From: Deroplatys truncata
Lineage: Eukaryota > Arthropoda > Insecta > Mantodea > Mantidae
Length of the DNA stretch: 64,000 nt
Assembly: GCA_030765065.1 (NCBI GenBank)
Contig: CM060990.1
Location: 495,494,190-495,558,189 of the forward strand
Direction: 5' to 3'
Both the position numbers and the translations under genes were made by a program. The notes under the pieces are model-generated. The model worked only from the letters and a program-made list of their open reading frames with translations. It did not search any database and had not been told where the DNA came from. Of this stretch, positions 23,301-37,620 are shown piece after piece; the stretch's first letter is position 1, and every line of letters begins with the position of its first letter.

Positions 23301-26300
23301 TATTTTTGGTATATAGAGACTTATTATGAGGTGATACATTCATTTATATGATTTTTAAGCAGTTTGAAAGAAGTGAAGTAAACGCCATTTTACACTCGCT
23401 AGGGGCTAGAAAATCCATTTTCTTGACTTTTTAAAAACTCAATATTCTTGGTATATAGAGGCTTATTATGAGGTGATAGATCCATTTCTATGAATTTTAA
23501 GCAGTTTGAAAGAAGTGAAGTAAACGCGATTTTACACTCACTACCAGCTAGAAAATCGAATTCTTGACTTTTTAAAAACTCAGTATTCTTGGTATATATA
23601 GGCTTATTATAACGTGAAACAACCATTTATATGATTTTTTCGAAGTTTGAAAGAAGTGAAGTAAACGCGATTTTACACTCACTAGGGGCTAGAAAATCGA
23701 TTTTCTTGACTTTTTGAATACACAGTATTTTTGGTATATAGAGACTTATTATGAGGTGATACATTCATTTATATGATTTTTAAGCAGTTTGAAAGAAGTG
23801 AAGTAAACGCGATTTTACACTCGCTAGGGGCTAGAAAATCCATTTTCTTGACTTTTAAAAACTCAATATTCTTGGTATATAGAGGCTTATTATGAGGTGA
23901 TACATCCATTTATATGAATTTTAAGCAGTTTGAAAGAAGTGAAGTAAACGCGATTTTACACTCACTAGCAGCTAGAAAATCGAATTTCTTGACTTTTTAA
24001 AAACTCAATATTCTTGGTATATAGAGGCTTATTATGAGGTGATACATCAGTTTATATGAATTTTAAGCAGTTTGAAAGAAGTGAAGTAAACGCGATTTTA
24101 CACTCACTAGCAGCTAGAAAATCGAATTTCTTGACTTTTTAAAAACTCAGTATTCCTCGTATATATAGGCTTATTATAACGTGAAACAACCATTTATATG
24201 AGTTTTTCGAAGTTTGAAAGAAGTGAAGTAAACGCGATTTTACACTCACTAGCAGCTAGAAAATCGAATTTCTTGACTTTAGCAATACTCAGTATTTTTG
24301 GTATATAGAGGCTTATTATGAGGTGATACATTCATTTATATGATTTTTAAGCAGTTTGAAAGAAGTGAAGTAAACGCGATTTTACACTCACTAGGGGCTA
24401 GAAAATCGATTTTCTTGACTTTATGAATACTCAGTATTTTTGGTATATAGAGGCTTATTATGAGGTGATTCATTCATTTATATGATTTTTAAGCAGTTTG
24501 AAAGAAGTGAAGTAAACGCGATTTTACACTCGCTAGGGGCTAGAAAATCGATTTTCTTGACTTTTTAAAAACTCAATATTCTTGGTATATAGAGGCTTAT
24601 TATGAGGGGATACATCCATTTACACGAATTTTAAGCAGTTTGAAAGCAGTGAAGTAAACGCGATTTTACACTCACTAGCAGCTAGAAAATCGAATTTCTT
24701 GACTTTTTGAATCCTCAGTATTTTTGGTATATAGAGGCTTATTATGAGGTGATACATTCATTTATATGATTTTTAAGCAGTTTAAAAGAAGTGAAGTAAA
24801 CGCGATTTTACACTCGCTAGGGGCTAGAAAATCCATTTTCTTGACTTTTTAAAAACTCAATATTCTTGGTATATAGAGGCTTATTATGAGGTGATACATC
24901 CATTTCTATGAATTTTAAGCAGTTTGAAAGAAGTGAAGTAAACGCGATTTTACACTCACTTGCAGCTAGAAAATCGAATTCTTGACTTTTTAAAACTCAG
25001 TATTCTTGGTATATATAGGCTTATTATAACGTGAAACAACCATTTATATGATTTTTTCGAAGTTTGAAAGAAGAGAAGTAAACGCGATTTTACACTCACT
25101 AGGGGCTAGAAAATCGATTTTCTTGACTTTTTGAATACACAGTATTTTTGGTATATAGAGACTTATTATGAGGTGATACATTCATTTATATGATTTTTAA
25201 GCAGTTTGAAAGAAGTGAAGTAAACGCGATTTTACACTCGCTAGGGGCTAGAAAATCCATTTTCTTGACTTTTTAAAAACTCAATATTCTTGGTATATAG
25301 AGGCTTATTATGAGGTGATACATCCATTTATATGAATTTTAAGCAGTTTGAAAGAAGTGAAGTAAACGCGATTTTACACTCACTAGCAGTTAGAAAATCG
25401 AATTTCTTGACTTTTTAAGAACTCAGTATTCTTGGTATATATAGGCTTATTATAACATGAAACAACCATTTATATGATTTTTAAGCAGTTTGAAACAAGT
25501 GAAGTAAACACGATTTTACACTCACTAGGGGCTAGAAAATCAATTTTCTTGACTTTTTGAATACTCAGTATTTTTGGTATATAGAGGCTTATTATGAGGT
25601 GATACATTCATTTATATGATTTTTAAGCAGTTTGAAAGAAGTGAAGTAAACGCGATTTTACACTCGCTAGGGGCTAGAAAATCGATTTTCTTGCCTTTTT
25701 AAAAACTCAATATTTTTGTTATATAGAGGCTTATTATGAGGTGATACGTCCATTTATATGAATTTTAAGCAGTTGGAAAGAAGTGAAGTAAACGCGATTT
25801 TACACTCACTAGCAGCTAGAAAATCGAATTTCTTGACTTTTTAAAAACTCAGTATTCTTGGTATATATATAGGCTTATTATAACGTGAAACAACCATTTA
25901 TATAATTTTTTCGAAGTTTGAAAGAAGTGAAGTAAACGCGATTTTACACTCACTAGGGGCTAGAAAATCGATTTTCTTGACTTTTTGAATACTCAGTATT
26001 TTTGGTATATAGAGACTTATTATGAGGTGATACATTCATTTATATGATTTTTAAGCAGTTTGAAAGAAGTGAAGTAAACGCCATTTTACACTCGCTAGGG
26101 GCTAGAAAATCCATTTTCTTGACTTTTTAAAAACTCAATATTCTTGGTATATAGAGGCTTATTATGAGGTGATAGATCCATTTCTATGAATTTTAAGCAG
26201 TTTGAAAGAAGTGAAGTAAACGCGATTTTACACTCACTACCAGCTAGAAAATCGAATTCTTGACTTTTTAAAAACTCAGTATTCTTGGTATATATAGGCT

Positions 26301-27720
26301 TATTATAACGTGAAACAACCATTTATATGATTTTCTCGAAGTTTGAAAGAAGTGAAGTAAACGCGATTTTACACTCACTAGGGGCTAGAAAATCGATTTT
26401 CTTCACTTTTTGAATACACAGTATTTTTGGTATATAGAGACTTATTATGAGGTGATACATTCATTTATATGATTTTTAAGCAGTTTGAAAGAAGTGAAGT
26501 AAACGCGATTTTACACTCGCTAGGGGCTAGAAAATCCATTTTCTTGACTTTTTAAAAACTCAATATTCTTGGTATATAGAGGCTTATTATGAGGTGATAC
26601 ATCCATTTATATGAATTTTAAGCAGTTTGAAAGAAGTGAAGTAAACGCGATTTTACACTCACTAGCAGCTAGAAAATCGAATTTCTTGACTTTTTAAAAA
26701 CTCAATATTCTTGGTATATAGAGGCTTATTATGAGGTGATACATCAGTTTATATGAATTTTAAGCAGTTTGAAAGAAGTGAAGTAAACGCGATTTTACAC
26801 TCACTAGCAGCTAGAAAATCGAATTTCTTGACTTTTTGAAAACTCAGTATTCCTCGTATATATAGGCTTATTATAACGTGAAACAACCATTTATATGATT
26901 TTTTCGAAGTTTGAAAGAAGTGAAGTAAACGCGATTTTACACTCACTAGCAGCTAGAAAATCGAATTTCTTGACTTTAGCAATACTCAGTATTTTTGGTA
27001 CATAGAGGCTTATTATGAGGTGATACATTCATTTATATGATTTTTAAGCAGTTTGAAAGAAGTGAAGTAAACGCGATTTTACACTCACTAGGGGCTAGAA
27101 AATCGATTTTCTTGACTTTATGAATACTCAGTATTTTTGGTATATAGAGGCTTATTATGAGGTGATTCATTCATTTATATGATTTTTAAGCAGTTTGAAA
27201 GAAGTGAAGTAAACGCGATTTTACACTCGCTAGGGGCTAGAAAATCGATTTTCTTGACTTTTTAAAAACTCAATATTCTTGGTATATAGAGGCTTATTAT
27301 GAGGGGATACATCCATTTACACCAATTTTAAGCAGTTTGAAAGCAGTGAAGTAAACGCGATTTTACACTCACTAGCAGCTAGAAAATCGAATTTCTTGAC
27401 TTTTTGACTCCTCAGTATTTTTGGTATATAGAGGCTTATTATGAGGTGATACATTCATTTATATGATTTTTAAGCAGTTTAAAAGAAGTGAAGTAAACGC
27501 GATTTTACAGTCGCTAGGGGCTAGAAAATCCATTTTCTTGACTTTTTAAAAACTCAATATTCTTGGTATATAGAGGCTTATTATGAGGTGATACATCCAT
27601 TTCTATGAATTTTAAGCAGTTTGAAAGAAGTGAAGTAAACGCGATTTTACACTCACTTGCAGCTAGAAAATCGAATTCTTGACTTTTAAAAACTCAGTAT
27701 TCTTGGTATATATAGGCTTA
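20330..27720 (+). repeat. Large higher-order block 1 (about 52 monomers)
   Basis: This block is followed directly by a near-identical copy. The offset is 7,381 at its start (TTAAATG head at 20,361 and 27,742), 7,523 from about 21.49 kb and 7,665 from about 21.85 kb to its end, because block 1 lacks two single monomers that block 2 has. Within it, about 23.15-25.0 kb is repeated at 25.85-27.7 kb (spacing about 2,696 bp, 19 monomers; CTACCAGCTAG, CATCAGTTTATATG at 24,045 and 26,742, GGGGATACATCC, CTTGCAGCTAG). Confidence 0.85.
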
Positions 27721-27744
27721 TTATAACGTGAAACAACCATTTAA
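27715..27744 (+). other. Joint between large blocks 1 and 2
   Basis: On the left the monomer has the short ACTTTTAAAAACT link and TATATATAGG head, as at the end of block 2 (about 35,350-35,380). On the right it has TTAAATGATT, as at the start of block 1 (20,361). The start of block 1 has the longer TATATATATAGG head instead. The exchange therefore falls in the shared type-c head sequence. Confidence 0.65.
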
Positions 27745-30700
27745 ATGATTTTTTCGAAGTTTGAAAGAAGTGAAGTAAACGCGATTTTACACTCACTAGG
27801 GGCTAGAAAATCGATTTTCTTGACTTTTTGAATACTCAGTATTTTTGGTATATAGAGACTTATTATGAGGTGATACATTCATTTATATGATTTTTAAGCA
27901 GTTTGAAAGAAGTGAAGTAAACGCGATTTTACACTCGCTAGGGGCTAGAAAATCCGTTTTCTTGACTTTTTAAAAACTCAATATTCTTGGTATATAGAGG
28001 CTTATTATGAGGTGATACATCCATTTATATGAATTTTAAGCAGCTTGAAAGAAGTGAAGTAAACGCGATTTTACACTCACTAGCAGCTAGAAAATCGAAT
28101 ATCTTGACTTCTTAAGAACTCAGTATTCTTGGTATATATAGGCTTATTATAACATGAAACAACCATTTATATGATTTTTAAGCAGTTTGAAACAAGTGAA
28201 GTAAACACGATTTTACACTCACTAGGGGCTAGAAAATCGATTTTCTTGACTTTATGAATACTCAGTATTTTTGGTATATAGAGGCTTATTATGAGGTGAT
28301 ACATTCATTTATATGATATTTAAGCAGTTTGAAAGAAGTGAAGTAAACGCGATTTTACACTCGCTAGGGGCTAGAAAATCCATTTTGTTGACTTTTTAAA
28401 AACTCAGTATTTTTGGTATATAGAGGCTTATTATGAGGTGATACATTCATTTATATGATTTTTAAGCAGTTTGAAAGAAGTGAAGTAAACCCGATTTTAC
28501 ACTCGCTAGGGGCAAGAAAATCCATTTTGTTGACTTTTTGAAAACTCAGTATTTTTGGTATATAGAGGCTTATTATGAGGTGATTTATTCATTTATATGA
28601 TTTTTAAGCAGTTTGAAAGAAGTGAAGTAAACGCGATTTTACACTCACTAGCAGCTAGAAAATCGAATTTCTTGACTTTTTAAGAACTCAGTATTCTTGG
28701 TATATATAGGCTTATTATAACGTGAAACAACCATTTATATTATTTTTAAGCAGTTTGAAAGAAGTAAAGTAAACACGATTTTACACTCGCTAGGGGCTAG
28801 AAAATCGATTTTCTTGACTTTTTGAATACTCAGTATTTTTGGTATATAGAGGCTTATTATGAGGTGATACATTCATTTATATGATTTTTAAGCAGTTTGA
28901 AAGAAGTGAAGTAAACGGGATTTTACACTCGCTAGGGGCTAGAAAATCGATTTTCTTGACTTTTTAAAAACTCAATATTCTTGGTATATAGAGGCTTATT
29001 ATGAGGTGATACATCTATTTATATGAATTTTAAGCAGTTTGAAAGAAGTGAAGTAAACGCGATTTTACACTCACTAGCAGCTAGAAAATCGAATTTCTTG
29101 ACTTTTTAAAAACTCAGTATTCCTGGTATATATAGGCTTATTATAACGTGAAACAACCATTTATATGATTTTTTCGAAGTTTGAAAGAAGTGAAGTAAAC
29201 GCGATTTTACACTCACTAGGGGCTAGAAAATCGATTTTCTTGACTTTTTGAATACACAGTATTTTTGGTATATAGAGACTTATTATGAGGTGATACATTC
29301 ATTTATATGATTTTTAAGCAGTTTGAAAGAAGTGAAGTAAACGCCATTTTACACTCGCTAGGGGCTAGAAAATCCATTTTCTTGACTTTTTAAAAACTCA
29401 ATATTCTTGGTATATAGAGGCTTATTATGAGGTGATACATCCATTTATATGAATTTTAAGCAGCTTGAAAGAAGTGAAGTAAACGCGATTTTACACTCAC
29501 TAGCAGCTAGAAAATCGAATTTCTTGACTTCTTAAGAACTCAGTATTCTTGGTATATATAGGCTTATTATAACATGAAACAACCATTTATATGATTTTTA
29601 AGCAGTTTGAAAGAAGTGAAGTAAACGCGATTTTACACTCGCTAGGGGCTAGAAAATCCATTTTCTTGACTTTTTAAAAACTCAATATTCTTGGTATATA
29701 GAGGCTTATTATGAGGTGATAGATCCATTTATATGAATTTGAAGCAGTTTGAAAGAAGTGAAGTAAACGCGATTTTACACTCACTAGCAGCTAGAAAATC
29801 GAATTCTTGACTTTTTAAAAACTCAGTATTCTTGGTATATATAGCCTTATTATAACGTGAAACAACCATTTATATGATTTTTTTTCGAAGTTTGAAAGAA
29901 GTGAAGTAAACGCGATTTTACACTCACTAGCAGCTAGAAAATCGAATCCTTGACTTTTTAAAAACTCAGTATTCTTGGTATATATAGGCTTATTATAACG
30001 TGAAACAACCATTTATGTGATTTTTAAGCAGTTTGAAAGAAGTGAAGTAAACACGATTTTACACTCACTAGGGGCTAGAAAATCGATTTTCTTGACTTTA
30101 TGAATACTCAGTATTTTTGGTATATAGAGGCTTATTATGAGGTGATACATTCATTTATATTATTCTTAAGCAGTTTGAAAGAAGTGAAGTAAACGCGATT
30201 TTACAGTCGCTAGGGGCTAGAAAACCAATTTTGTTGACTTTTTAAATACTCAGTATTTTTGGTATATACAGGCTTATTATGAGGTGATACATTCATTTAT
30301 ATGATTTTTAAGCAGTTTGAAAGAAGTGAAGTAAACGCGATTTTACACTCACTAGCAGCTAGAAAATCGAATTTCTTGACTTTTTAAGAACTCAGTATTC
30401 TTGGTATATATAGGCTTATTATAACGTGAAACAACCATTTCTATGATTTTTAAGCAGTTTGTAACAAGTGAAGTAAACACGATTTTACACTCACTAGGGG
30501 CTAGAAAATCGATTTTCTTGACTTTTTGAATACTCAGTATTTTTGGTATATAGAGGCTTATTATGAGGTGATACATTCATTTATATGATTTTTAAGCAGT
30601 TTGAAAGAAGTGAAGTAAACGCGATTTTACACTCGCTAGGGGCTAGAAAATCGATTTTCTTGACTTTTTAAAAACTCAATATTCTTGGTATATAGAGGCT

Positions 30701-33700
30701 TATTATGAGGTGATACATCCATTTATATGAATTTTAAGCAGTTTGAAAGAACTGAAGTAAACGCGATTTTACACTCACTAGCAGCTAGAAAATCGAATTT
30801 CTTGACTTTTTAAAAACTCAGTATTCTTGGTATATATATAGGCTTATTATAACGTGAAACAACCATTTATATAATTTTTTCGAAGTTTGAAAGAAGTGAA
30901 GTAAACGCGATTTTACACTCACTAGGGGCTAGAAAATCGATTTTCTTGACTTTTTGAATACTCAGTATTTTTGGTATATAGAGACTTATTATGAGGTGAT
31001 ACATTCATTTATATGATTTTTAAGCAGTTTGAAAGAAGTGAAGTAAACGCCATTTTACACTCGCTAGGGGCTAGAAAATCCATTTTCTTGACTTTTTAAA
31101 AACTCAATATTCTTGGTATATAGAGGCTTATTATGAGGTGATAGATCCATTTCTATGAATTTTAAGCAGTTTGAAAGAAGTGAAGTAAACGCGATTTTAC
31201 ACTCACTACCAGCTAGAAAATCGAATTCTTGACTTTTTAAAAACTCAGTATTCTTGGTATATATAGGCTTATTATAACGTGAAACAACCATTTATATGAT
31301 TTTTTCGAAGTTTGAAAGAAGTGAAGTAAACGCGATTTTACACTCACTAGGGGCTAGAAAATCGATTTTCTTGACTTTTTGAATACACAGTATTTTTGGT
31401 ATATAGAGACTTATTATGAGGTGATACATTCATTTATATGATTTTTAAGCAGTTTGAAAGAAGTGAAGTAAACGCGATTTTACACTCGCTAGGGGCTAGA
31501 AAATCCATTTTCTTGACTTTTAAAAACTCAATATTCTTGGTATATAGAGGCTTATTATGAGGTGATACATCCATTTATATGAATTTTAAGCAGTTTGAAA
31601 GAAGTGAAGTAAACGCGATTTTACACTCACTAGCAGCTAGAAAATCGAATTTCTTGACTTTTTAAAAACTCAATATTCTTGGTATATAGAGGCTTATTAT
31701 GAGGTGATACATCAGTTTATATGAATTTTAAGCAGTTTGAAAGAAGTGAAGTAAACGCGATTTTACACTCACTAGCAGCTAGAAAATCGAATTTCTTGAC
31801 TTTTTAAAAACTCAGTATTCCTCGTATATATAGGCTTATTATAACGTGAAACAACCATTTATATGAGTTTTTCGAAGTTTGAAAGAAGTGAAGTAAACGC
31901 GATTTTACACTCACTAGCAGCTAGAAAATCGAATTTCTTGACTTTAGCAATACTCAGTATTTTTGGTATATAGAGGCTTATTATGAGGTGATACATTCAT
32001 TTATATGATTTTTAAGCAGTTTGAAAGAAGTGAAGTAAACGCGATTTTACACTCACTAGGGGCTAGAAAATCGATTTTCTTGACTTTATGAATACTCAGT
32101 ATTTTTGGTATATAGAGGCTTATTATGAGGTGATTCATTCATTTATATGATTTTTAAGCAGTTTGAAAGAAGTGAAGTAAACGCGATTTTACACTCGCTA
32201 GGGGCTAGAAAATCGATTTTCTTGACTTTTTAAAAACTCAATATTCTTGGTATATAGAGGCTTATTATGAGGGGATACATCCATTTACACGAATTTTAAG
32301 CAGTTTGAAAGCAGTGAAGTAAACGCGATTTTACACTCACTAGCAGCTAGAAAATCGAATTTCTTGACTTTTTGAATCCTCAGTATTTTTGGTATATAGA
32401 GGCTTATTATGAGGTGATACATTCATTTATATGATTTTTAAGCAGTTTAAAAGAAGTGAAGTAAACGCGATTTTACACTCGCTAGGGGCTAGAAAATCCA
32501 TTTTCTTGACTTTTTAAAAACTCAATATTCTTGGTATATAGAGGCTTATTATGAGGTGATACATCCATTTCTATGAATTTTAAGCAGTTTGAAAGAAGTG
32601 AAGTAAACGCGATTTTACACTCACTTGCAGCTAGAAAATCGAATTCTTGACTTTTTAAAACTCAGTATTCTTGGTATATATAGGCTTATTATAACGTGAA
32701 ACAACCATTTATATGATTTTTTCGAAGTTTGAAAGAAGAGAAGTAAACGCGATTTTACACTCACTAGGGGCTAGAAAATCGATTTTCTTGACTTTTTGAA
32801 TACACAGTATTTTTGGTATATAGAGACTTATTATGAGGTGATACATTCATTTATATGATTTTTAAGCAGTTTGAAAGAAGTGAAGTAAACGCGATTTTAC
32901 ACTCGCTAGGGGCTAGAAAATCCATTTTCTTGACTTTTTAAAAACTCAATATTCTTGGTATATAGAGGCTTATTATGAGGTGATACATCCATTTATATGA
33001 ATTTTAAGCAGTTTGAAAGAAGTGAAGTAAACGCGATTTTACACTCACTAGCAGTTAGAAAATCGAATTTCTTGACTTTTTAAGAACTCAGTATTCTTGG
33101 TATATATAGGCTTATTATAACATGAAACAACCATTTATATGATTTTTAAGCAGTTTGAAACAAGTGAAGTAAACACGATTTTACACTCACTAGGGGCTAG
33201 AAAATCAATTTTCTTGACTTTTTGAATACTCAGTATTTTTGGTATATAGAGGCTTATTATGAGGTGATACATTCATTTATATGATTTTTAAGCAGTTTGA
33301 AAGAAGTGAAGTAAACGCGATTTTACACTCGCTAGGGGCTAGAAAATCGATTTTCTTGCCTTTTTAAAAACTCAATATTTTTGTTATATAGAGGCTTATT
33401 ATGAGGTGATACGTCCATTTATATGAATTTTAAGCAGTTGGAAAGAAGTGAAGTAAACGCGATTTTACACTCACTAGCAGCTAGAAAATCGAATTTCTTG
33501 ACTTTTTAAAAACTCAGTATTCTTGGTATATATATAGGCTTATTATAACGTGAAACAACCATTTATATAATTTTTTCGAAGTTTGAAAGAAGTGAAGTAA
33601 ACGCGATTTTACACTCACTAGGGGCTAGAAAATCGATTTTCTTGACTTTTTGAATACTCAGTATTTTTGGTATATAGAGACTTATTATGAGGTGATACAT

Positions 33701-35380
33701 TCATTTATATGATTTTTAAGCAGTTTGAAAGAAGTGAAGTAAACGCCATTTTACACTCGCTAGGGGCTAGAAAATCCATTTTCTTGACTTTTTAAAAACT
33801 CAATATTCTTGGTATATAGAGGCTTATTATGAGGTGATAGATCCATTTCTATGAATTTTAAGCAGTTTGAAAGAAGTGAAGTAAACGCGATTTTACACTC
33901 ACTACCAGCTAGAAAATCGAATTCTTGACTTTTTAAAAACTCAGTATTCTTGGTATATATAGGCTTATTATAACGTGAAACAACCATTTATATGATTTTC
34001 TCGAAGTTTGAAAGAAGTGAAGTAAACGCGATTTTACACTCACTAGGGGCTAGAAAATCGATTTTCTTGACTTTTTGAATACACAGTATTTTTGGTATAT
34101 AGAGACTTATTATGAGGTGATACATTCATTTATATGATTTTTAAGCAGTTTGAAAGAAGTGAAGTAAACGCGATTTTACACTCGCTAGGGGCTAGAAAAT
34201 CCATTTTCTTGACTTTTTAAAAACTCAATATTCTTGGTATATAGAGGCTTATTATGAGGTGATACATCCATTTATATGAATTTTAAGCAGTTTGAAAGAA
34301 GTGAAGTAAACGCGATTTTACACTCACTAGCAGCTAGAAAATCGAATTTCTTGACTTTTTAAAAACTCAATATTCTTGGTATATAGAGGCTTATTATGAG
34401 GTGATACATCAGTTTATATGAATTTTAAGCAGTTTGAAAGAAGTGAAGTAAACGCGATTTTACACTCACTAGCAGCTAGAAAATCGAATTTCTTGACTTT
34501 TTGAAAACTCAGTATTCCTCGTATATATAGGCTTATTATAACGTGAAACAACCATTTATATGATTTTTTCGAAGTTTGAAAGAAGTGAAGTAAACGCGAT
34601 TTTACACTCACTAGCAGCTAGAAAATCGAATTTCTTGACTTTAGCAATACTCAGTATTTTTGGTACATAGAGGCTTATTATGAGGTGATACATTCATTTA
34701 TATGATTTTTAAGCAGTTTGAAAGAAGTGAAGTAAACGCGATTTTACACTCACTAGGGGCTAGAAAATCGATTTTCTTGACTTTATGAATACTCAGTATT
34801 TTTGGTATATAGAGGCTTATTATGAGGTGATTCATTCATTTATATGATTTTTAAGCAGTTTGAAAGAAGTGAAGTAAACGCGATTTTACACTCGCTAGGG
34901 GCTAGAAAATCGATTTTCTTGACTTTTTAAAAACTCAATATTCTTGGTATATAGAGGCTTATTATGAGGGGATACATCCATTTACACCAATTTTAAGCAG
35001 TTTGAAAGCAGTGAAGTAAACGCGATTTTACACTCACTAGCAGCTAGAAAATCGAATTTCTTGACTTTTTGACTCCTCAGTATTTTTGGTATATAGAGGC
35101 TTATTATGAGGTGATACATTCATTTATATGATTTTTAAGCAGTTTAAAAGAAGTGAAGTAAACGCGATTTTACAGTCGCTAGGGGCTAGAAAATCCATTT
35201 TCTTGACTTTTTAAAAACTCAATATTCTTGGTATATAGAGGCTTATTATGAGGTGATACATCCATTTCTATGAATTTTAAGCAGTTTGAAAGAAGTGAAG
35301 TAAACGCGATTTTACACTCACTTGCAGCTAGAAAATCGAATTCTTGACTTTTAAAAACTGAGTATTCTTGGTATATATAG
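27720..35380 (+). repeat. Large higher-order block 2 (about 54 monomers)
   Basis: Matches block 1 monomer for monomer over its length, including the internal 19-monomer duplication (CATCAGTTTATATG markers at 31,710 and 34,407). Few differences are visible by eye, for example GTAATTACG at 22,383 against GTAAACACG here, and CTTCACTTTTTG near 26,402 against CTTGACTTTTTG. The block ends near 35.38 kb, where the next monomer (GAAAGAAGAGAAG at about 35,430) continues in the order seen after the same marker at 25.07 and 32.73 kb. Confidence 0.85.
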
Positions 35381-37620
35381 GCTTATTATAACGTGAAACA
35401 ACCATTTATATGATTTTTTCGAAGTTTGAAAGAAGAGAAGTAAACGCGATTTTACACTCACTAGGGGCTAGAAAATCGATTTTCTTGACTTTTTGAATAC
35501 ACAGTATTTTTGGTATATAGAGACTTATTATGAGGTGATACATTCATTTATATGATTTTTAAGCAGTTTGAAAGAAGTGAAGTAAACGCCATTTTACACT
35601 CGCTAGGGGCTAGAAAATCCATTTTCTTGACTTTTTAAAAACTCAATATTCTTGGTATATAGAGGCTTATTATGAGGTGATACGTCCATTTATATGAATT
35701 TTAAGCAGTTGGAAAGAAGTGAAGTAAACGCGATTTTACACTCACTAGCAGCTAGAAAATCGAATTTCTTGACTTTTTAAAAACTCAGTATTCTTGGTAT
35801 ATATATAGGCTTATTATAACGTGAAACAACCATTTATATGATTTTTTCGAAGTTTGAAAGAAGTGAAGTAAACGCGATTTTACACTCACTAGGGGCTAGA
35901 AAATCGATTTTCTTGACTTTTTGAATACTCAGTATTTTTGGTATATAGAGACTTATTATGAGGTGATACATTCATTTATATGATTTTTAAGCAGTTTGAA
36001 AGAAGTGAAGTAAACGCGATTTTACACTCGCTAGGGGCTAGAGAATCCATTTACTTGACTTTTTAAAAACTCAATATTCTTGGTATATAGAGGCTTATTA
36101 TGAGGTGATACATCCATTTATATGAATTTTAAGCAGTTTGAAAGAAGATAAGTAAACGCGATTTTACACTCACTAGCAGCTAGAAAATCGAATTCTTGAC
36201 TTTTTAAAAACTCAGTATTCTTGGTATATATAGGCTTATTATAACGTGAAACAACCATTTATATGATTTTTTCGAAGTTTGAAAGAAGTGAAGTAAACGC
36301 GATTTTACACTCACTAGGGGCTAGAAAATCGATTTTCTTGACTTTTTGAATACACAGTATTTTTGGTATATAGAGACTTATTATGAGGTGATACATTCAT
36401 TTATATGATTTTTAAGCAGTTTGAAAGAAGTGAAGTAAACGCCATTTTACACTCGCTAGGGGCTAGAAAATACATTTTCTTGACTTTTTAAAAACTGAAT
36501 ATTCTTGGTATATAGAGGCTTATTATGAGGTGATACATCCATTTATATGAATTTTAAGCAGTTTGAAAGAACTGAAGTAAACGCGATTTTACACTCACTA
36601 GCAGCTAGAAAATCGAATTTCTTGACTTCTTAAGAACTCAGTATTCTTGGTATATATAGGCTTATTATAACGTGAAACAACCATTTATATGATTTTTAAG
36701 CAGTTTGAAAGAAGTGAAGTAAACACGATTTTACACTCACTAGGGGCTAGAAAATCGATTTTCTTGACTTTTGATTACTCCGTATTTTTGGTATATAGAG
36801 GCTTATTATGAGGTTATACATTCATTTATATGATTTTTAAGCAGTTTGAAAGAAGTGAAGTAAACGCGATTTTACACTCGCTAGGGGCTAGAAAATCCAT
36901 TTTGCTGACTTTTTAAAAACTCAGTATTTTTGGTATATAGAGGCTTATTATGAGGTGATACATTCATTTATATGATTTTTAAGCAGTTTGAAAGAAGTGA
37001 AGTAAACGCGATTTTACACTCACTAGCAGCTAGAAAATCGAATTCTTGACTTTTTAAAAACTCAGTATTCTTGGTATATATAGGCTTATTATAACGTGAA
37101 ACAACCATTTATATGATTTTTTCGAAGTTTGAAAGAAGTGAAGTAAACGCGAATTTTACACTCACTAGGGGCTAGAAAATCGATTTTCTTGACTTTTTGA
37201 ATACTCAGTACTTTTGGTATATAGAGGCTTATTATGAGGTGATACCATCATTTATATGATTTTTAAGCAGTTTGAAAGAAGTGAAGTAAACGCGATTTTA
37301 CACTCGCTAGGGGCTAGAAAATCTATTTTCTTGACTTTTTAAAAACTCAATATTCTTGGTATATAGAGGCTTATTATGAGGTGATACATCCATTTATATG
37401 AATTTTAAGCAGTTTGAAAGAAGTGAAGTAAACGCGATTTTACACTCACTAGCAGCTAGAAAATCGAATTTCTTGACTTCTTAAGAACTCAGTATTCTTG
37501 GTATATATAGGCTTATTATAACATGAAACAACCATTTATATGATTTTTAAGCAGTTTGAAAGAAGTGAAGTAAACACGATTTTACACTCACTAGGGGCTA
37601 GAAAATCGATTTTCTTGACT
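35380..37620 (+). repeat. Linker block of about 15-16 monomers, copied again at 53.98-55.94 kb
   Basis: From about 35.66 kb this segment matches 53.98 kb onward at offset 18,320 (GAGAATCCATTTACTTGAC at 36,041 and 54,361; GAAGATAAGTAAACG; GACTTTTGATTACTC; TTTTGCTGACTT; GATACCATCATTT). The copy here has private changes (AAACTGAATATT near 36,495, TACTCCGTATTT near 36,778, GAGGTTATACATT near 36,815). Before 35.66 kb the two contexts differ. Confidence 0.8.
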
